Positions 36,408-49,223 of a stretch of 64,000 nt of DNA are shown here, in pieces. A model generated the notes under the pieces. That model had not been told where the DNA came from, did no database searches, and was given only the letters and a program-made list of their open reading frames with translations. The translations under genes and the position numbers were made by a program. Origin of the DNA: Hirudo medicinalis (Eukaryota; Annelida; Clitellata; Hirudinida; Hirudinidae); the NCBI GenBank assembly GCA_011800805.1, contig MPNW01000015.1:45880-109879 (forward strand). The letters are read 5' to 3'. Positions within the stretch are counted from its first letter, which is position 1. The number at the start of each line of letters is the position of its first letter.

Positions 36408-39400
36408 ATGAGATTCTTTACTATATGTATTATATTAGTAAATGCATGTGGTTCAACCTCGAATGATCTGCGCGATCGAAAATTTTCTTATTTTGACCAA
36501 AATGAAGGCATGTTTGGATCTTTTTCTGCCTCTAAACGTCGAAAAGCAGCTGAAGAGAGCAAAGAAATGTTCTATTTTGGTTACGACAACTACATGAAAT
36601 ATGCCTTCCCAAAAGACGAATTAGATCCAATTCATTGCCGAGGGCGTGGGCCTGATTTCGACGATCCGTTAGATTAAAGCATTGGTTCACAATTATTATT
36701 TTTACTTGTAACTAATTCATACAAATTAGTCAGATTTGTTGCTTAAATTAAAAAGAATAATCATTGCAGAATAATCTTATGCTGGCTTTTAAACATTTAC
36801 TTAATTAAATCTGAGAAAAAGGTCAAATTTATATTTATAACTAGTAATAGTAATGATGATACATTAATTAAAATTTCAAGAGCTCCAGATCAATTTGGTT
36901 CAAACTTTTAGATAAATAAAATATTGGCTACATGTATTCTGAACTCTTATATATTGTCTTTTGTGCCAACATCTTCTATCTTAATGAATAGAATGTATTT
37001 TGTTGTGATTTTAAATTTAAATGGTAACAATACGTTTTGTGGAATTTCAGGTCTAACATAAACATTAATGATGTCCTTGGTGATTATTCTTTGACTCTGA
37101 TTGACAGCCTCGACACCCTTTTGGTTGGTCTCTTCTAATTATTTTGATGTCAATTGGCTTTCTTATCATCTTGCAACCCCTTATTGAATTTATTACAATC
37201 TAAAAGATTAAGAATCATTTCATTAATGCATTAAATTTGTTTGCAATTGATTAATAAAAAAAAAACATCGATAAATTTGTTGAAGAGTTTCTTGCTCATT
37301 CAGGTGTTTGGAAATGTTTCTGAATTTCAAAGGGCCGTGAGACTCGTCGAGGACCAAGTTTCCTTCGACAAGCCAGTCACAGTTCAACTCTTCGAAGCTA
37401 ACATCAGGTGAGACGACGGTGCCGAACTATTTACGATCGACCGGTCGAGCACGTTTTTTTTTAAGGGTCCTGGGGGCTCTTCTGTCGGCTCACTTGTTGA
37501 TGACGGATCCCAACCGACCCTTCGGCGATCTCACCGCGAACGGTTCTTACGACAACAAGTTGCTCTACTTGGCCAATGATCTCGGAGTTCGTCTCCTGTC
37601 GGCGTTCGACAACACCGACACCGGCATACCTCATCCCAGGGTGGTTCTCGCGTTCGATTTTTAATTACTTTATCGACTTAAAAATTTATCTTTTTTTCAA
37701 ACAATTTCTCATTCTCTGCTCGCTCGGACTTTAAATCGACATTTCTAACATTCTCTCGTCTCAATTGGAGTGACTTTGCACAAGCTTTTAAATCGATACT
37801 TTTATCGAAAGATGACTTTTCACGGCAGGTGAACCTACGAACGGGCGTGCCTCACGATTCCGTGAACGAGACGTGCACGGCCGGAGCAGGCACCCTGAGG
37901 CTGGAGTTTGGAATTTTGAGTCACCTGTTGAACGACCCGGTGTACGACCGAGTTGCTAAGCTCACCGTCGAGAAGCTCTGGTCGTATCGCAACAACGACA
38001 CGGGACTTTTCGGTGCGTTTAAATCAACGTCGTCGGTTTTTTAATAACACGATTTCTGATTCACATCATGCATTGAATTGAAACATTTGTGTTGATTTTA
38101 CAAAAGATTTAATTTTTTAAATTTGTTTTAAACTTTACAATTTAAATGAATCTTTCCTTCGTTTGTTCGCAATTATTTTTAATCAATATTTACATACCTG
38201 AAAATAAAAAATCCTCATTGCCTTTCGTCGATGTAACGACTGCTAACTCGTACAGGTAACGTGATAAACATTCAGACGGGCAAATGGGTGGGAACGATGA
38301 GCGGTCTCGGAGCAGGTCTCGATTCATTTTTTGAGTACCTGTTCAAGGTGAGGATTAGAAGTGGTTGTGCACTTCTAGTTTGTACCTCAATCTACACCTA
38401 TTTGTTGCACATCTTATTGTTTGTTGCACATTTGTACCTCAATTTATGACTCGATGTTTGTTGTAGTCCTTTATAACTTTTGGGGATGAGGACGACCTCC
38501 ACAAATTCAGGGAAGCTTACGATGCAATCAAGTTGCATATGAGGAGAGGGTGAGTCGTCTTTTATCGTTCAAACGGGAGCAAAGCCGAGATGAATGCCGT
38601 CCGTCAAATATCGTGTCGTCGCTTTACGATGATTTTGGTAACCATTTTCTAATGAAGAATTAAATGGAATTCAAGTCTTATTACTTGTGACCACAAATTT
38701 TGATTTTTTTTTTGCAAATTTTAAAACAATTTAAATGCAAAATTTCTTTTTCATCTGATATAAAATCTTAAGTTTGCAAAACAAACAGCAATGATTCTTT
38801 ATGAAAAACTTGAAAATGCAGACAAAGCCATAATGAACCAATCAGGGATGGCCACAACAACAACAACAACTTTGAATTTTGTCATTTATTAATTTTTTAT
38901 TGTTTATATTTCAAAGGAGGAAAGACTGCAACTACGGATCGGGATTTCCTCCGATTTACGTGAATGTAAACATGGAGGATGGAAAGGTCATCAACAATTG
39001 GGTTGATTCTCTTCAAGCGGCATGGAGTTCGGTCCAGGTTTACAGATTATTTTTAAATCAAATAAAATTATTTAACATTCAATTCGCGTCAACTCGTTCG
39101 TGTCGTCAGGTTCTTGCCGGTGACGTCGAAGAAGCGATATGTTCTCATGCCTTCTATTATGCAGTCTGGCAGAAATTTGGATCTTTGCCAGAGAGATACA
39201 ACTGGCTCTTGCATGCCCCTGAAGTGTCATTTTATCCTCTAAGACCTGAATTTGTAGAATCGACCTACTACCTTTACAGGGCCACAAAAAACCCGTTCTA
39301 TCTCCACGTCGGATATCACGTCCTGCAGACTTTGACGACGCACTGTAAAGTGAGGTAAGTCCACCTGCATTTGAATTTGAAAGTTTCTCGATCCATAAAA

Positions 39401-39905
39401 AAATCTTCGTTAGGTGTGGATATGCCACGAGGCATGATGTCAGAACGAACGAGCTCGAAGACAGGATGGAGAGTTTCTTTCTGAGTGAAACCTGCAAATA
39501 TCTTTACTTGGTTTGAAACTGCTTCGATCTTTTAGACTTAACGATAACAGGTCAACGATATTGTTTGTGTGTTTGTTGCAGTTGTTCGATGAAAGCAATT
39601 ACTTCAACCAGAACTCGGACAAATACATTTTTTCGACCGAGGGACACGTCTTCCCGCTTCTACACGACTTTAGGAAAAAGACTTTCGAGACGGCGATCGG
39701 ACAAAAGAGTAAATTTGTTACGGATGCAAGAAAACATTCCAACATCACGAACAGAGACAACGTTCGTCGATATTTCCTTCCACGCGAAGTTAAAAAATTA
39801 ATTTAATGTCATTTGCAGTGCTTGCGACAACCGGAGGAAACGAGGTTTCTGCTTCCAATCAGGTTTCAGTATCTCCAACAAGTGCAACAAATTGTCGGAG
39901 TTTGA
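36408..39905 (+). CDS. EDEM1: EDEM1-like ER degradation-enhancing alpha-mannosidase-like protein
   Basis: GH47-fold ER lectin/mannosidase that sends misfolded glycoproteins to ERAD. Twelve exons: 36408-36667, 37051-37123, 37304-37407, 37466-37640, 37829-38012, 38256-38347, 38467-38549, 38917-39037, 39110-39354, 39414-39510, 39582-39761, 39819-39905. All join in phase to 566 aa. Residues 1-16 are a signal peptide. [19 protein letters not shown] and [15 protein letters not shown] [11 protein letters not shown] match EDEM1 rather than EDEM2/3. Further GH47 motifs are [87 protein letters not shown] and STEGH, where the Thr is the usual calcium ligand. It lacks the long cytosolic/luminal N-terminal extension of human EDEM1 (657 aa) and has no HDEL-type tail. 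Most introns are short (about 60-380 bp). Confidence 0.95.
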
Positions 39906-40383
39906 GATGTTTTCCATCCTCGGTGCCTTGAAAAGATGATTGATGTGCCTGCTCGAGCGTTATTTATTTTCTATGCAATATTCCTTCCAGATATTTTGTA
40001 TTGTTGATTGCCAACTGTCTTTCTGTGTTAACTGGGATTTCTCAACTTTTCGAAAACCGTGAGGTTTTAAATTTTTTAATTTCTTCTGAATATTAGGTGT
40101 CTTTCATCTTACTCGAGGGTGCCATTTTTTGCTGTTTGACCTCTGTGATCTTTTCCGTCTTCGTTATTGTTTTGTTGTTTCAATTAAAAGGAGGATCATT
40201 GTGCAAGATTTTCAGTTAAGAACTGCACAGAACTCATATCGTATCTGTATTGCTTGGACAGTGGTGAAGGCAGCTTACACTTGAATTGATGTCTAAAACC
40301 TGAAAGGCCCATAAATAATCCAACTGAGTTACTTGCGAACGAAATGTATTTTTAGTCTTTTTGTGTTCCACCGCTTAATTATT

Positions 40384-40520
40384 GAATAGTCACTTGGTAG
40401 ATGTGCAAAATTGCCTGGAGGGGGAAAACAGCTTATCAATTATTTCTGTTGCTTATTTTGGAAATGTTTTACTTCCGTCAATAATCAATTATTGTTTAAT
40501 AGAGTTAACAAGTCTTTAAT
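40384..40520 (+). repeat. Diverged direct repeat, copy 1
   Basis: Shares GCAAAATTGCCTGGAG and CAGCTTATCAATTATTTCTG with 41741-41882, continuing as similar sequence through TTTTGGAAA, ACTTCC and ACAAGTCTT. Confidence 0.8.
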
Positions 40521-41740
40521 GTGATGATACCAATTAATAAATTGTTGAGGGATAGCGATTGCCACCTATGAGAAAAGAAATAGAATTTCAATGTTTGTTT
40601 AAAATTCATTGCTTTATTTTTGGACATGAGAGCCTCGAGAGATGGAACCTTCTGACGTATTTAATATTTCAGCTTCATTCGATGCGACAACAATTTTAGT
40701 CAAAGTGTCTGACTCCCTTGACATCTGCTGAGCTGTGACAGCAAATTTGTGTGCGTTGCTAGAAGCATGTTTTGCAGCTTTCTCTGGCAGTTTTCGGCTT
40801 GCAGTCAGTGGAAGCGGTTTTGTCACCCACACTTTTTCTGCTTCACTACCTTAGAGCCAAAATATTTGACAGATGTCGCAAACATATCCATTTTACTTTT
40901 GCGGTTCACGAATACTTTTCGTAGGATGAGGATGACACCAGTCGGGAAGCTGATCCGGCACCATAGTCACTGCCTGATTCCAGATCAACAGCAGTGCAGC
41001 CACATTTTTCGTTTAGATGCACTATCGGAAACATCTTTATCGTCAACAGGTTGAGCCAAAACTAGAGAGCTTGCAGAATACGTTCAGACTTTCTTACTCA
41101 TCCTTCTCATCATGATATCTCTTTGATTCGCCACTGCGTTTTGACATTTCTTCATGTCAGCAACGCAAGTTAATTTATAAATAAAAATGATATATAATAA
41201 TGTATCAAATGATACATAATGTATAATAATATATAATGACAACGAAATGCTGATTATCCACAACACTTTATTTTTAAAACGATAACACCAAAGCATACAA
41301 TATCCAGCTGGAGAGTAAGAGTAATTTACACAATGAGTAGTAAGGGAGAGTCCTTTACTTATTTATTTATTTGAATTAAAATTCGTTAAATCATAACTAA
41401 GATTTCGAAGAGCCCATGTAGCTTTGGGCATTTATACTCTTATGATCAAAGAGATCTGCCTTGCAGAAGTCTAGCCTTTATTGGATATTGGTACTTAACA
41501 TCCCCTGGATTCGGTCTTAATTCCTTTTGAAACCCGATGAGCCTGACATTCGACACCAACAGCAGATGCAAGTGTACCAATCAACGCTCTGATGCCACAA
41601 CACTTGGAATTTAGTTCCCTGGTTGCTTGGGGTATGCACCCACCTAATGGGGCTGCAGCTGCTGGGACTCGTCGTCAAAATGTTGTGGGGTGAAAAACCC
41701 CTTAGGATGATTAAATAACTCACTGGTTGCCTGTTTAGAG

Positions 41741-41882
41741 AATAGTCACGTGCCTTGATTGATACGCAAAATTGCCTGGAGAGGAAAGCAGCTTATCAAT
41801 TATTTCTGTTGCCTATTTTGGAAACACTTAACTTCCATCAGTCCACAGTCAATTATTGGTTATTAAAGACGACAAGTCTTCA
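41741..41882 (+). repeat. Diverged direct repeat, copy 2
   Basis: Second copy of the repeat at 40384-40520, about 1.36 kb away, same orientation, with small indels. It ends about 240 bp before the DCDC2-like start codon. Confidence 0.8.
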
Positions 41883-42118
41883 CTGCTACGATTTATTTGT
41901 CATCGACACGAGGTCATTTTCATTAAGTAGACAGGAGGACAATAACTCATTGCTGTGCCATGAATATTTCATCATCTTCTGGCCAGCTCCTGCTCCATAC
42001 GAGTATATAATGAAGTCCTGGAAGGATTGCTAGTGGCATCTGTATTAACCTCTACAGTCTGTTACTGCATGTGATTGTATTTTCACCAGTGTTCGTAAGA
42101 AACCGTTACAACGATAAA

Positions 42119-45100
42119 ATGCAGCCAGAAACTTCGAGAGTGTCTAAACGCTTTAGGGTTTTCAAAAACGGAGATGAATCGTTCGGCGGGAGGCAAGTTA
42201 TAATTAGTCAAAAAAACGTGAAGTCGTGGGATTCTTTCCTAGCTGAGGTCACCCGACAACTGGGCAGCAGAGTTGCTGTTAGAAGTCTCCATACTCCTGT
42301 CAATGGAACAGAAATTAGAAGCTTTGAGGAGCTTGCCGATAAGTTGGATTATGTTGCTGTTTGCTCGGGAGCCTTCAAGAAGCTCAGGTTTATTAAAGCA
42401 GATTGTATTTCTCATATTAGATGATCAATTTGCATGAATTTTACCGCTGTGGTAGTGCGAGGAATGTAAAGTATTAAATTTTGTTCATACACATCTCATA
42501 CATTAGTTTATGAAACTTTCACTACCCGCTGGATAAGCTGAAGGCTTCAAGTAATTGCCTTCCTATTTTTTGCAGATATTCTGACCTGAAGGAAAAGAAG
42601 CCACTGAAGTTTCATATGGCGCACAAGACTCCAGAAGTACCTAAGATTGTATTGTTCGACTGTATAATATCTATAATTACTTACTCTATGATTACTTACT
42701 CATTTGTTGATCTCCCAAGAGATGTCATTTCAGTTTTTAAGGGAGCGAGGCAAAACATGGCTCAGCTTCCCCAAATCCTCTCCATATCAGTGGATGTTTT
42801 TGCCTCGGTCCCACAAGTCACAAATGGAGGTTTTAAAGTCTCCTCGGCAGTGAAATAATTTGCCCCAACCCTTCAAATGACGTCAATGGTTCACTGTGAG
42901 AGGTTTCCATTACTTTTAAGTAACGAATCAAAACCTAATGGCTTTTGAGATTCGATACAATTTCTTCTTCAGATATTTATTTAATTCAACAAATTTAACC
43001 TCAGATAATTGTAGCAATTAATTACAAAGATATTACAATGGCAAAGCAGAAGCTTGAATAATCATCACCAAGCCGAGCGATGAACACAAACGTGGCTTTT
43101 TGCCAAATAATTAACAGAAAGCAAGTTCTGCAATTAACCTGATAATTATCTTGTGAGGGTTTAATAATTTAAAACACAACAACAAAGGCAATTTGAAGCT
43201 GAAACATGCTGGAATTCGTGTGTATACCTTGAATTGTTTCATACATTTATTCTGTGAACGTAGTTAGCCTCTCATGCTAGGCTTTATAAGTGCTTAAAAT
43301 TCCACAAATTAATGTTATGTTATGTTATAATAATTTTTGTCAATATTGGCGCAATTTTCTATATCACATTTAAATCGACATTCGACTACTTACCGTCAGA
43401 AAATGTGACTTTATAATGACATCTCGTGAAATAAGCAGCTTAAAGAGGCGCGTTTGGTCTAAAAGTAGTGCATGTAATTGAAATAGTTAAAATTGATAGT
43501 TTCAAAGCTTTTAAACTTCGACGCCGGTGAGCATTACGCATCCAACTGTGATGCGAATTACAAACTAACAACTCTGACGTACATAAATGTTCTTGTTTGA
43601 CTACGAAAGTCTTGATTACATCGACCTGCAATTTTCAAATCACTGTTAATCGTGGCCCCTCATTAAAAATTAATAACAGTGGTTGGCATATCAATAGACG
43701 CCGAAAGATGACTGGAAATGTTTGGCGCCAAATATTAAAGCTTCCATTGAAGGGTCAGATTATGGCGACTCTTGAGGCTAATCAACATCCACCTGAAGGA
43801 TCACAGAAAGTTTCCTTTTTAGAAATTTCCGTCTTAATAAATTAATACCACTCGTGGTACTCATCATTAACGTATTTATTATTGAGCCTCGTGTATGAGG
43901 TCCGACTGTTTTGGACTATATACGACCATAGATTGCGTAAATACGTTTTGCGATGGACGTTCATTAAATAACTATTCTTTATTCATATTTGTTATAAAAT
44001 AAATGTTAATTTAAAGTACACAGTAAAGTAAGTAGATAAAAACACGATTTTTTAAAAGGTACCTGAAGTAGCTAAGAACAAATTGACTGTGCCGGGAAGA
44101 ATAAGGGAAGCTAGGACAGGAGCTTTTTACATCTTGTTAGTTTTATGGTGGACTGCTCACACAACCATTTACTAAACTGGCACTACTATTCGAAGCGTCC
44201 ACACAAATGGGGAGCCTGCTTTTGCCCCGATACGAATTAGTGTGCCGATGAAATTTAATGACAACTGGGATTCCATCATCAACGAAATCAATGAAAAGAT
44301 GAAAAGCAGAGGAAAAGACGCCAGAAGGTTGTCTCGACTTTCATGAATCTCTGAATGATTTCAACTGATTTGCTATTGAAACTGTCAGCCTCTTCACATT
44401 GGACGGGGAGCAATTGAGGAGCACAGAACAACTGGAGTCAGGCGGTCGTTATGTAGCTGTGGGTTGCGGAGTGAAAGGATTCATTAGGGCCAATTACGGT
44501 GAAGTTGGCAAGCCTGTATTTTACGTTCCTTTGAACAAGTCAGTATTATCTTCAAAAGCGATGATGTTAATTGATGATTGTCATGATTATCGTGTTGAAG
44601 GCATGCAACAAGGAACTCAAATTCGCAACAAGCGACACCAGCCATCACTTGGAGGTTGATTGTTCAGTGAAATCTTTAATTAATAAATTAATCTTAATAA
44701 ATAGATTTTTTAAAAATATGTTGAAAATGGCAGAAAACCCCCAAAGCTTGGAATATCAAGTTCAAGTCCACAAAGCGGATCAAAATCAAATATGAATTCC
44801 TCAGAGCATTTGAGAGCTAGGTGATAAAGTATCAATTAAAATAATAGCATGTCAAATTGCTGAGTTATTTTTATGTTAAATATCATGAACAATTAAGTGT
44901 TGATAAGTAATTACTTTTAAATTAGGTCACAGCAAGCAGGCTTTGGATCGAATGGAAACTTTTACGCAAAGCCTCACAAAAGTGGTGAACTGAAAAAAAT
45001 CAACTACGATGATGGTGTGTCATTGCGCAGTGTATCCCAATTTTCCTGTTAATTTGTAAAAATATGTATTTTTATCCTTATTTCTGAGCTTATCGTAATG

Positions 45101-45541
45101 ATACCGAGAGGTATTAAATTTAAAGTGAACATTTAAAGGCACATTTTTAGACGAAGGTGGTGTGTTCAGATTAAAAAAACAGCGAGTAGAAACACGTGAT
45201 GTTCAGGAAGTCAGCGAAGATCAAGCAACGCAGGAAGAGATTCCAGTTGAGTTCAGAGCGGCCGAAAATATCGTGGTTAGCGGTTGCATATTACTTACAA
45301 CATCACTAAATATCATTCTAAGTTATATTTTTGAATTTAGGAAGAAATACACAACACGGAAGAACAGTTTTCAACTGAAAATCACTACTTCAAAGGAAAC
45401 TATTCATCAAAAAAAGTGGAAAAAGCAAAACTGACAAAACCTACTCAGCCTTATAATGGAATGGTGGAAAATTTTGAGCCAGAAACTATTGAAGTTGACA
45501 ATGGAGAACGACTCGAATTAACTTATAGAAAGGACTCGTGA
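42119..45541 (+). CDS. DCDC2: DCDC2-like protein with two doublecortin domains
   Basis: Microtubule-binding protein of cilia and neurons (family knowledge). Eight exons: 42119-42387, 42576-42636, 44059-44135, 44196-44327, 44389-44538, 44926-45014, 45151-45275, 45341-45541. They join in phase to 367 aa. DCX domain 1 (about 8-95): FRVFKNGDESFGGRQVIISQ, SWDSFLAEVTRQLG, YVAVCSGAFKKL. DCX domain 2 (about 130-215): FVHTNGEPAFAPIRISVP, NWDSIINEINEKM, SLFTLDGEQL, GGRYVAVGCGVKGF. The linker VAKNKLTVPGRIREA matches that of DCDC2. The tail DEGGVFRLKKQRVETRDVQE followed by PVEFRAAENIVEE mirrors a conserved DCDC2 C-terminal segment, which favours DCDC2 over DCX/DCLK; no kinase follows. Three introns are only 60-136 bp. 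An earlier in-frame start or a 5' exon is possible because the frame is open upstream. Confidence 0.9.
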
Positions 45542-46722
45542 ATTTCTTAGCGACGAAGTTAATCTCAACATTTACTCAGGATATCTACCTCTGCATCCAT
45601 TTATTTTCGTTATCACAATATTTCACCATGTTTTCCTGCATAACTATTCCAACATTTATCTAACGATTGATTTTGCTGAAATAAATCGTCAAGATCTGAT
45701 AAAGATCAAATGTTGCTTTGGTTGGTTGCAATAGTGGTAGTGCTGAACTTACCATAACGATAACTTCGAGGACGTCATTTCAGTTTTTCCAGGGAAACCC
45801 TCGCACAACTTGATGAGATTTCATAAGGTCATCTCGACCTTTGTTTGGCTTCTCGTCAAAAGTCGGGAGGGGTGTGGTGGGGGCAACTACTCAGATGGGG
45901 GGGGGGGGGAGGACGACACATGAAACCCCCTGACCCCTCCCCAAATAACGTTCCTGAATAACTTATATCAATGTCTTCGGTTAATTTGTTGATAAAAAAT
46001 ATTTAACAAATCAATAAAATTCATTCAGATCTGACATTTCACCAATTAAAATAATCAGTTGGAAGTTGCAAGAAACTCTTTCGAAATCACATCTTTATTG
46101 AAAGTTTTATAAATTCATTGATAAAACGACGAACTAATTGCTTGAAGAGTTTAACTAAACGGCATTTAATTATGCATGTTAAATATATTATAAATAAATT
46201 ATTTTTGTATTTCTGCATATTATTTTATTTAGATGAGTACTTAATGAAATTGGAGTCTAATGAAACCAAGCCTATCTCTGCTTAGTTGGGCATTTAATTG
46301 GGTTTTCGGTTGACGCGACGGTTTCGTGGCTGGATAGGTACAGTTTGGAGTTTTTGGCTGCTATAACCGAAGTTAACTGGAATTACAAGTATTTCTTTCA
46401 AAGTAATACTTCATTTTTCGTTTGAAAGCAGAGTTTAGTGGGACTGGTATTCGGTTAACTTTATGTTATTTTGGTCTGGACAGTACTTCGTTACTGCAAA
46501 TTAAGTTTAAGCATTTCGTCTTAAATGGTTATTTTTAAAGAACTCTAGTGCCTTTAAAGTTTTATAGACGTTAAAGTAAGTTATTTAATTAGCATATTAT
46601 CCTTTTTTAATGGTACTTAAAACTTGGTACTTAACCGTGCGTAAAAAATTTCCATGAATTTTTCAAAGTTTATGCCAATTTATGAAAATATTAAAGCTTT
46701 TTAATATTTAAAATGATTTTAG
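45542..46722. other. Spacer between DCDC2-like and MTHFSD
   Basis: AATAAA near 45680 may end the DCDC2-like mRNA. A G12-type run with flanking CCCC tracts lies at 45885-45945. The last bases before 46723 are AT-rich and end in TTTTAG directly against the MTHFSD ATG. No coding domain recognised. Confidence 0.5.
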
Positions 46723-49223
46723 ATGCCAGAATTAGAGGAAAGTTCAGCTGACTCCATTCAAATTGGACCAGGTGATAAATTTGAAATACTTAGATGTTCA
46801 CTTTCTTATTCCAACAATATCATTTATTAAAGTGAGTTTTAATGGCTTACATTAGATGACACGAAAGCCACAGTTCGAGGCAAAGTCTGGGATTATCTTG
46901 AAAAACACAGCATTGCCTTAGACCCTAAAGCTCCTAGGAGAAGAATTTCAAACTTTAAGGTAGTTGATTGAACTTCACTTAAGAGCTTTTAATGAAGAAA
47001 AGAGCTATTTTGCTAAATGTTACAGCAGATAACTGACGATTTTAAAAGTTCAAGGATTAGTTTTGTTGCACAGTTCAGCATTTTCTGTTTAGAGAAGTCC
47101 TCTCACTTCAGTGAGCATTTAATGTGCAACTCTCTGTTTCTTTGAATATTTTAGGTGGAGTTCAATGCTACGGGTTAAATCTTTATTTCTGTAAAATGAA
47201 ATTTAAGCTTTCAAATGTCTAATTAGGTAGGGCTGGAATTTTTCATAAAGTATTCAGAGGTTATGAAGTATTTATTGAATTAAATTAGCAGAGTTGCCTT
47301 TTGGGGTTCATTAACTTGTTTGAACAGTTTAATTTTTATTTGTAAAATCAACTTATATCTCTACCCTATAATATGCTTCGTTTTCAAAAACCTAGTAATA
47401 TAAAAAAACAAACCATGAGAACAAAGATACTCTTAGTGATAGGTTACAGTTAATGTTATGCACAAGCATCTGATACTTTTTGGAAAGCTCAAGGCAGGCT
47501 TTTACTTAATTTAAAGCAAACTTAAATGTTCTTTTTAGGGGTCTGATGAAGCTGGTGAGAAGATTTCTGAGTTGCAAGTCTTCAAGGATGCCAAAGTGGC
47601 AAGAATTGATCCTGACAAAACTCTCCAGGAAATTAGATTCCTGACCCTTGAGGTAAATTTGTTGAATAAATTCTTATGATATGTCTGTTGTGCTTCTAGT
47701 TATTGGTTTGAAGTTGAACATGCATTACACACTTAATGTTCAACATTTCCTTTTAAGGCTGGAAAAACTCTGCTGGTGCCAACACCTCGTCTGATGAACC
47801 ACGTCATCAGCAAAATCGTACCGCCCGAGGACTGCCCTCCCGAATTCATGAGAAGTTGTGCCGCAAGACAGGTTCTAAAACGTCGACGCTTCATTCTGTT
47901 GCATTTTTCCTGATTTGCCTGTTGTGGCTTATTTATTGACTGTTGCTTCTTGGTCTTGTATTAGCACTGAAAAATGTAATTTACTTAAGGAACTATGATC
48001 CAGTGGAATGTCATTTTAATTGGTTTTACTTTTAGGGAATAGAGCAGCACAGCAAAGCAATTGACATCGACGAGAAAGTTTCTGTGGATGTTTACATTGT
48101 CGGATCTATTGCAGTCTCTCCTAAAGGTTGTTTTTAATTGGTTATTGGAGCCTAATCATTGAAATAAATGTATCAAATTATTATTAATATTAAATATATT
48201 AATTACTAACATATTATAATTTATATGTAACTCTGAATAGGCACAAGGATTGGCAAAGGAGGTGGATTGTCTGATTTGGAATATGCCATGCTGGCCTCTC
48301 TCGGCGACGTGGACCAAAATGTTCCGGTCATCACCATGGTGCACGATTGTCAGGTCATGGATTTGCCAGACTCCATGTTCTGTGGCCATGATTTGCCTGT
48401 GGATTTCATTGTCACTCCAACAAGAGTCATTGAATGCACTGGGAAGCTTCAAAAGCCTTCTGGAATTTTGTGGGATTTGCTTGATGTCGACAAACTGAAT
48501 CACATTCCCGTACTGAAGAGGATTCGTTACAGACAGTGGAAGGCTGGTTCTGATGTGAAGCTCAGTGGTGAATCAGAGAAGCCTGATGAATTGACTGACA
48601 TCATTTTGGATGAAGAAGAAGGTCTCAAAGCCAGAGTGAGAGGTAATCCTAATGTTAGGAGGAGCTTCCCAAAAAAAGACTTTGGTGAAAACTACGAGCG
48701 CGAAATGAGGAAGGGTAGGGGCGACAGCAGGAGGGGTGGCTGGTCGAACAGGGGAAGGTACAGGAGTTACAGAAATTCTAGATTTGATGGAAGACATCCA
48801 GAAGATCATAGAGATGACAGGCACTCTTGCAACTACAGAAGAAGCAACAGCTCTGAGAGACCAGGGAACAGGGCTTACGACAGACGAGGTCAGAATCTGA
48901 GAAGAAATGAAGCTTTTGACACCATCGAAGGGTCCATCTATGTTGGCAGTTTGCCTCGATCATTGAGGGTGAGTCAGTTCAAGACCGAAGTTAGGGACAG
49001 GAAAGTGAATCCTCTCAGAGTTCTTTGGAGAGGATCATCAGGATTTGCCTTCCTAAACTTCAAAAGTCGGCAAGATGCAGAGGAAGCCCTTGTTGCACTC
49101 GAAGGATTGCAAATCAGTGATAGGCCAATCAAATTTGAAATGGCAAAATCTCCTGGTGGCCAAAAGAGACAAGCTGCTTCCAAGAATGGGATGGGTGAAA
49201 ATCACGTGATTGGTGCCAAGTGA
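46723..49223 (+). CDS. MTHFSD: MTHFSD: methenyltetrahydrofolate synthetase-domain protein with RRM
   Basis: Six exons, 46723-46771, 46856-46959, 47539-47652, 47758-47871, 48036-48126 and 48241-49223, join in phase to 484 aa. The N-terminal two thirds have the 5-formyl-THF cyclo-ligase fold: VWDYLEKHSIALDPKAPRRR, RISNFKGSDEAG, LLVPTPRLMNHVISKIVPP, then IGKGGGLSDLEYAMLASLG, VITMVHDCQVMDLPDSM and VDFIVTPTRVIECTG, all matching human MTHFSD. Residues about 300-385 form an Arg/Gly/Asp-rich linker. A C-terminal RRM follows with RNP2 IYVGSL and RNP1 SGFAFLNF. Vertebrate MTHFSD binds RNA and sits in stress granules; catalytic activity is uncertain (family knowledge). The ATG directly abuts a splice-acceptor-like TTTTAG, so the start may follow a 5' UTR intron or a trans-splice site. 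AATAAA at 49498-49503 is the likely polyadenylation signal. Confidence 0.94.

Larger units (their letters stand above)
39906..42118. other. Spacer between EDEM1 and DCDC2-like, with a diverged direct repeat
   Basis: EDEM1 3' UTR followed by non-coding sequence. No coding domain. Contains the two copies of a roughly 140-bp repeat listed separately. Confidence 0.55.
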
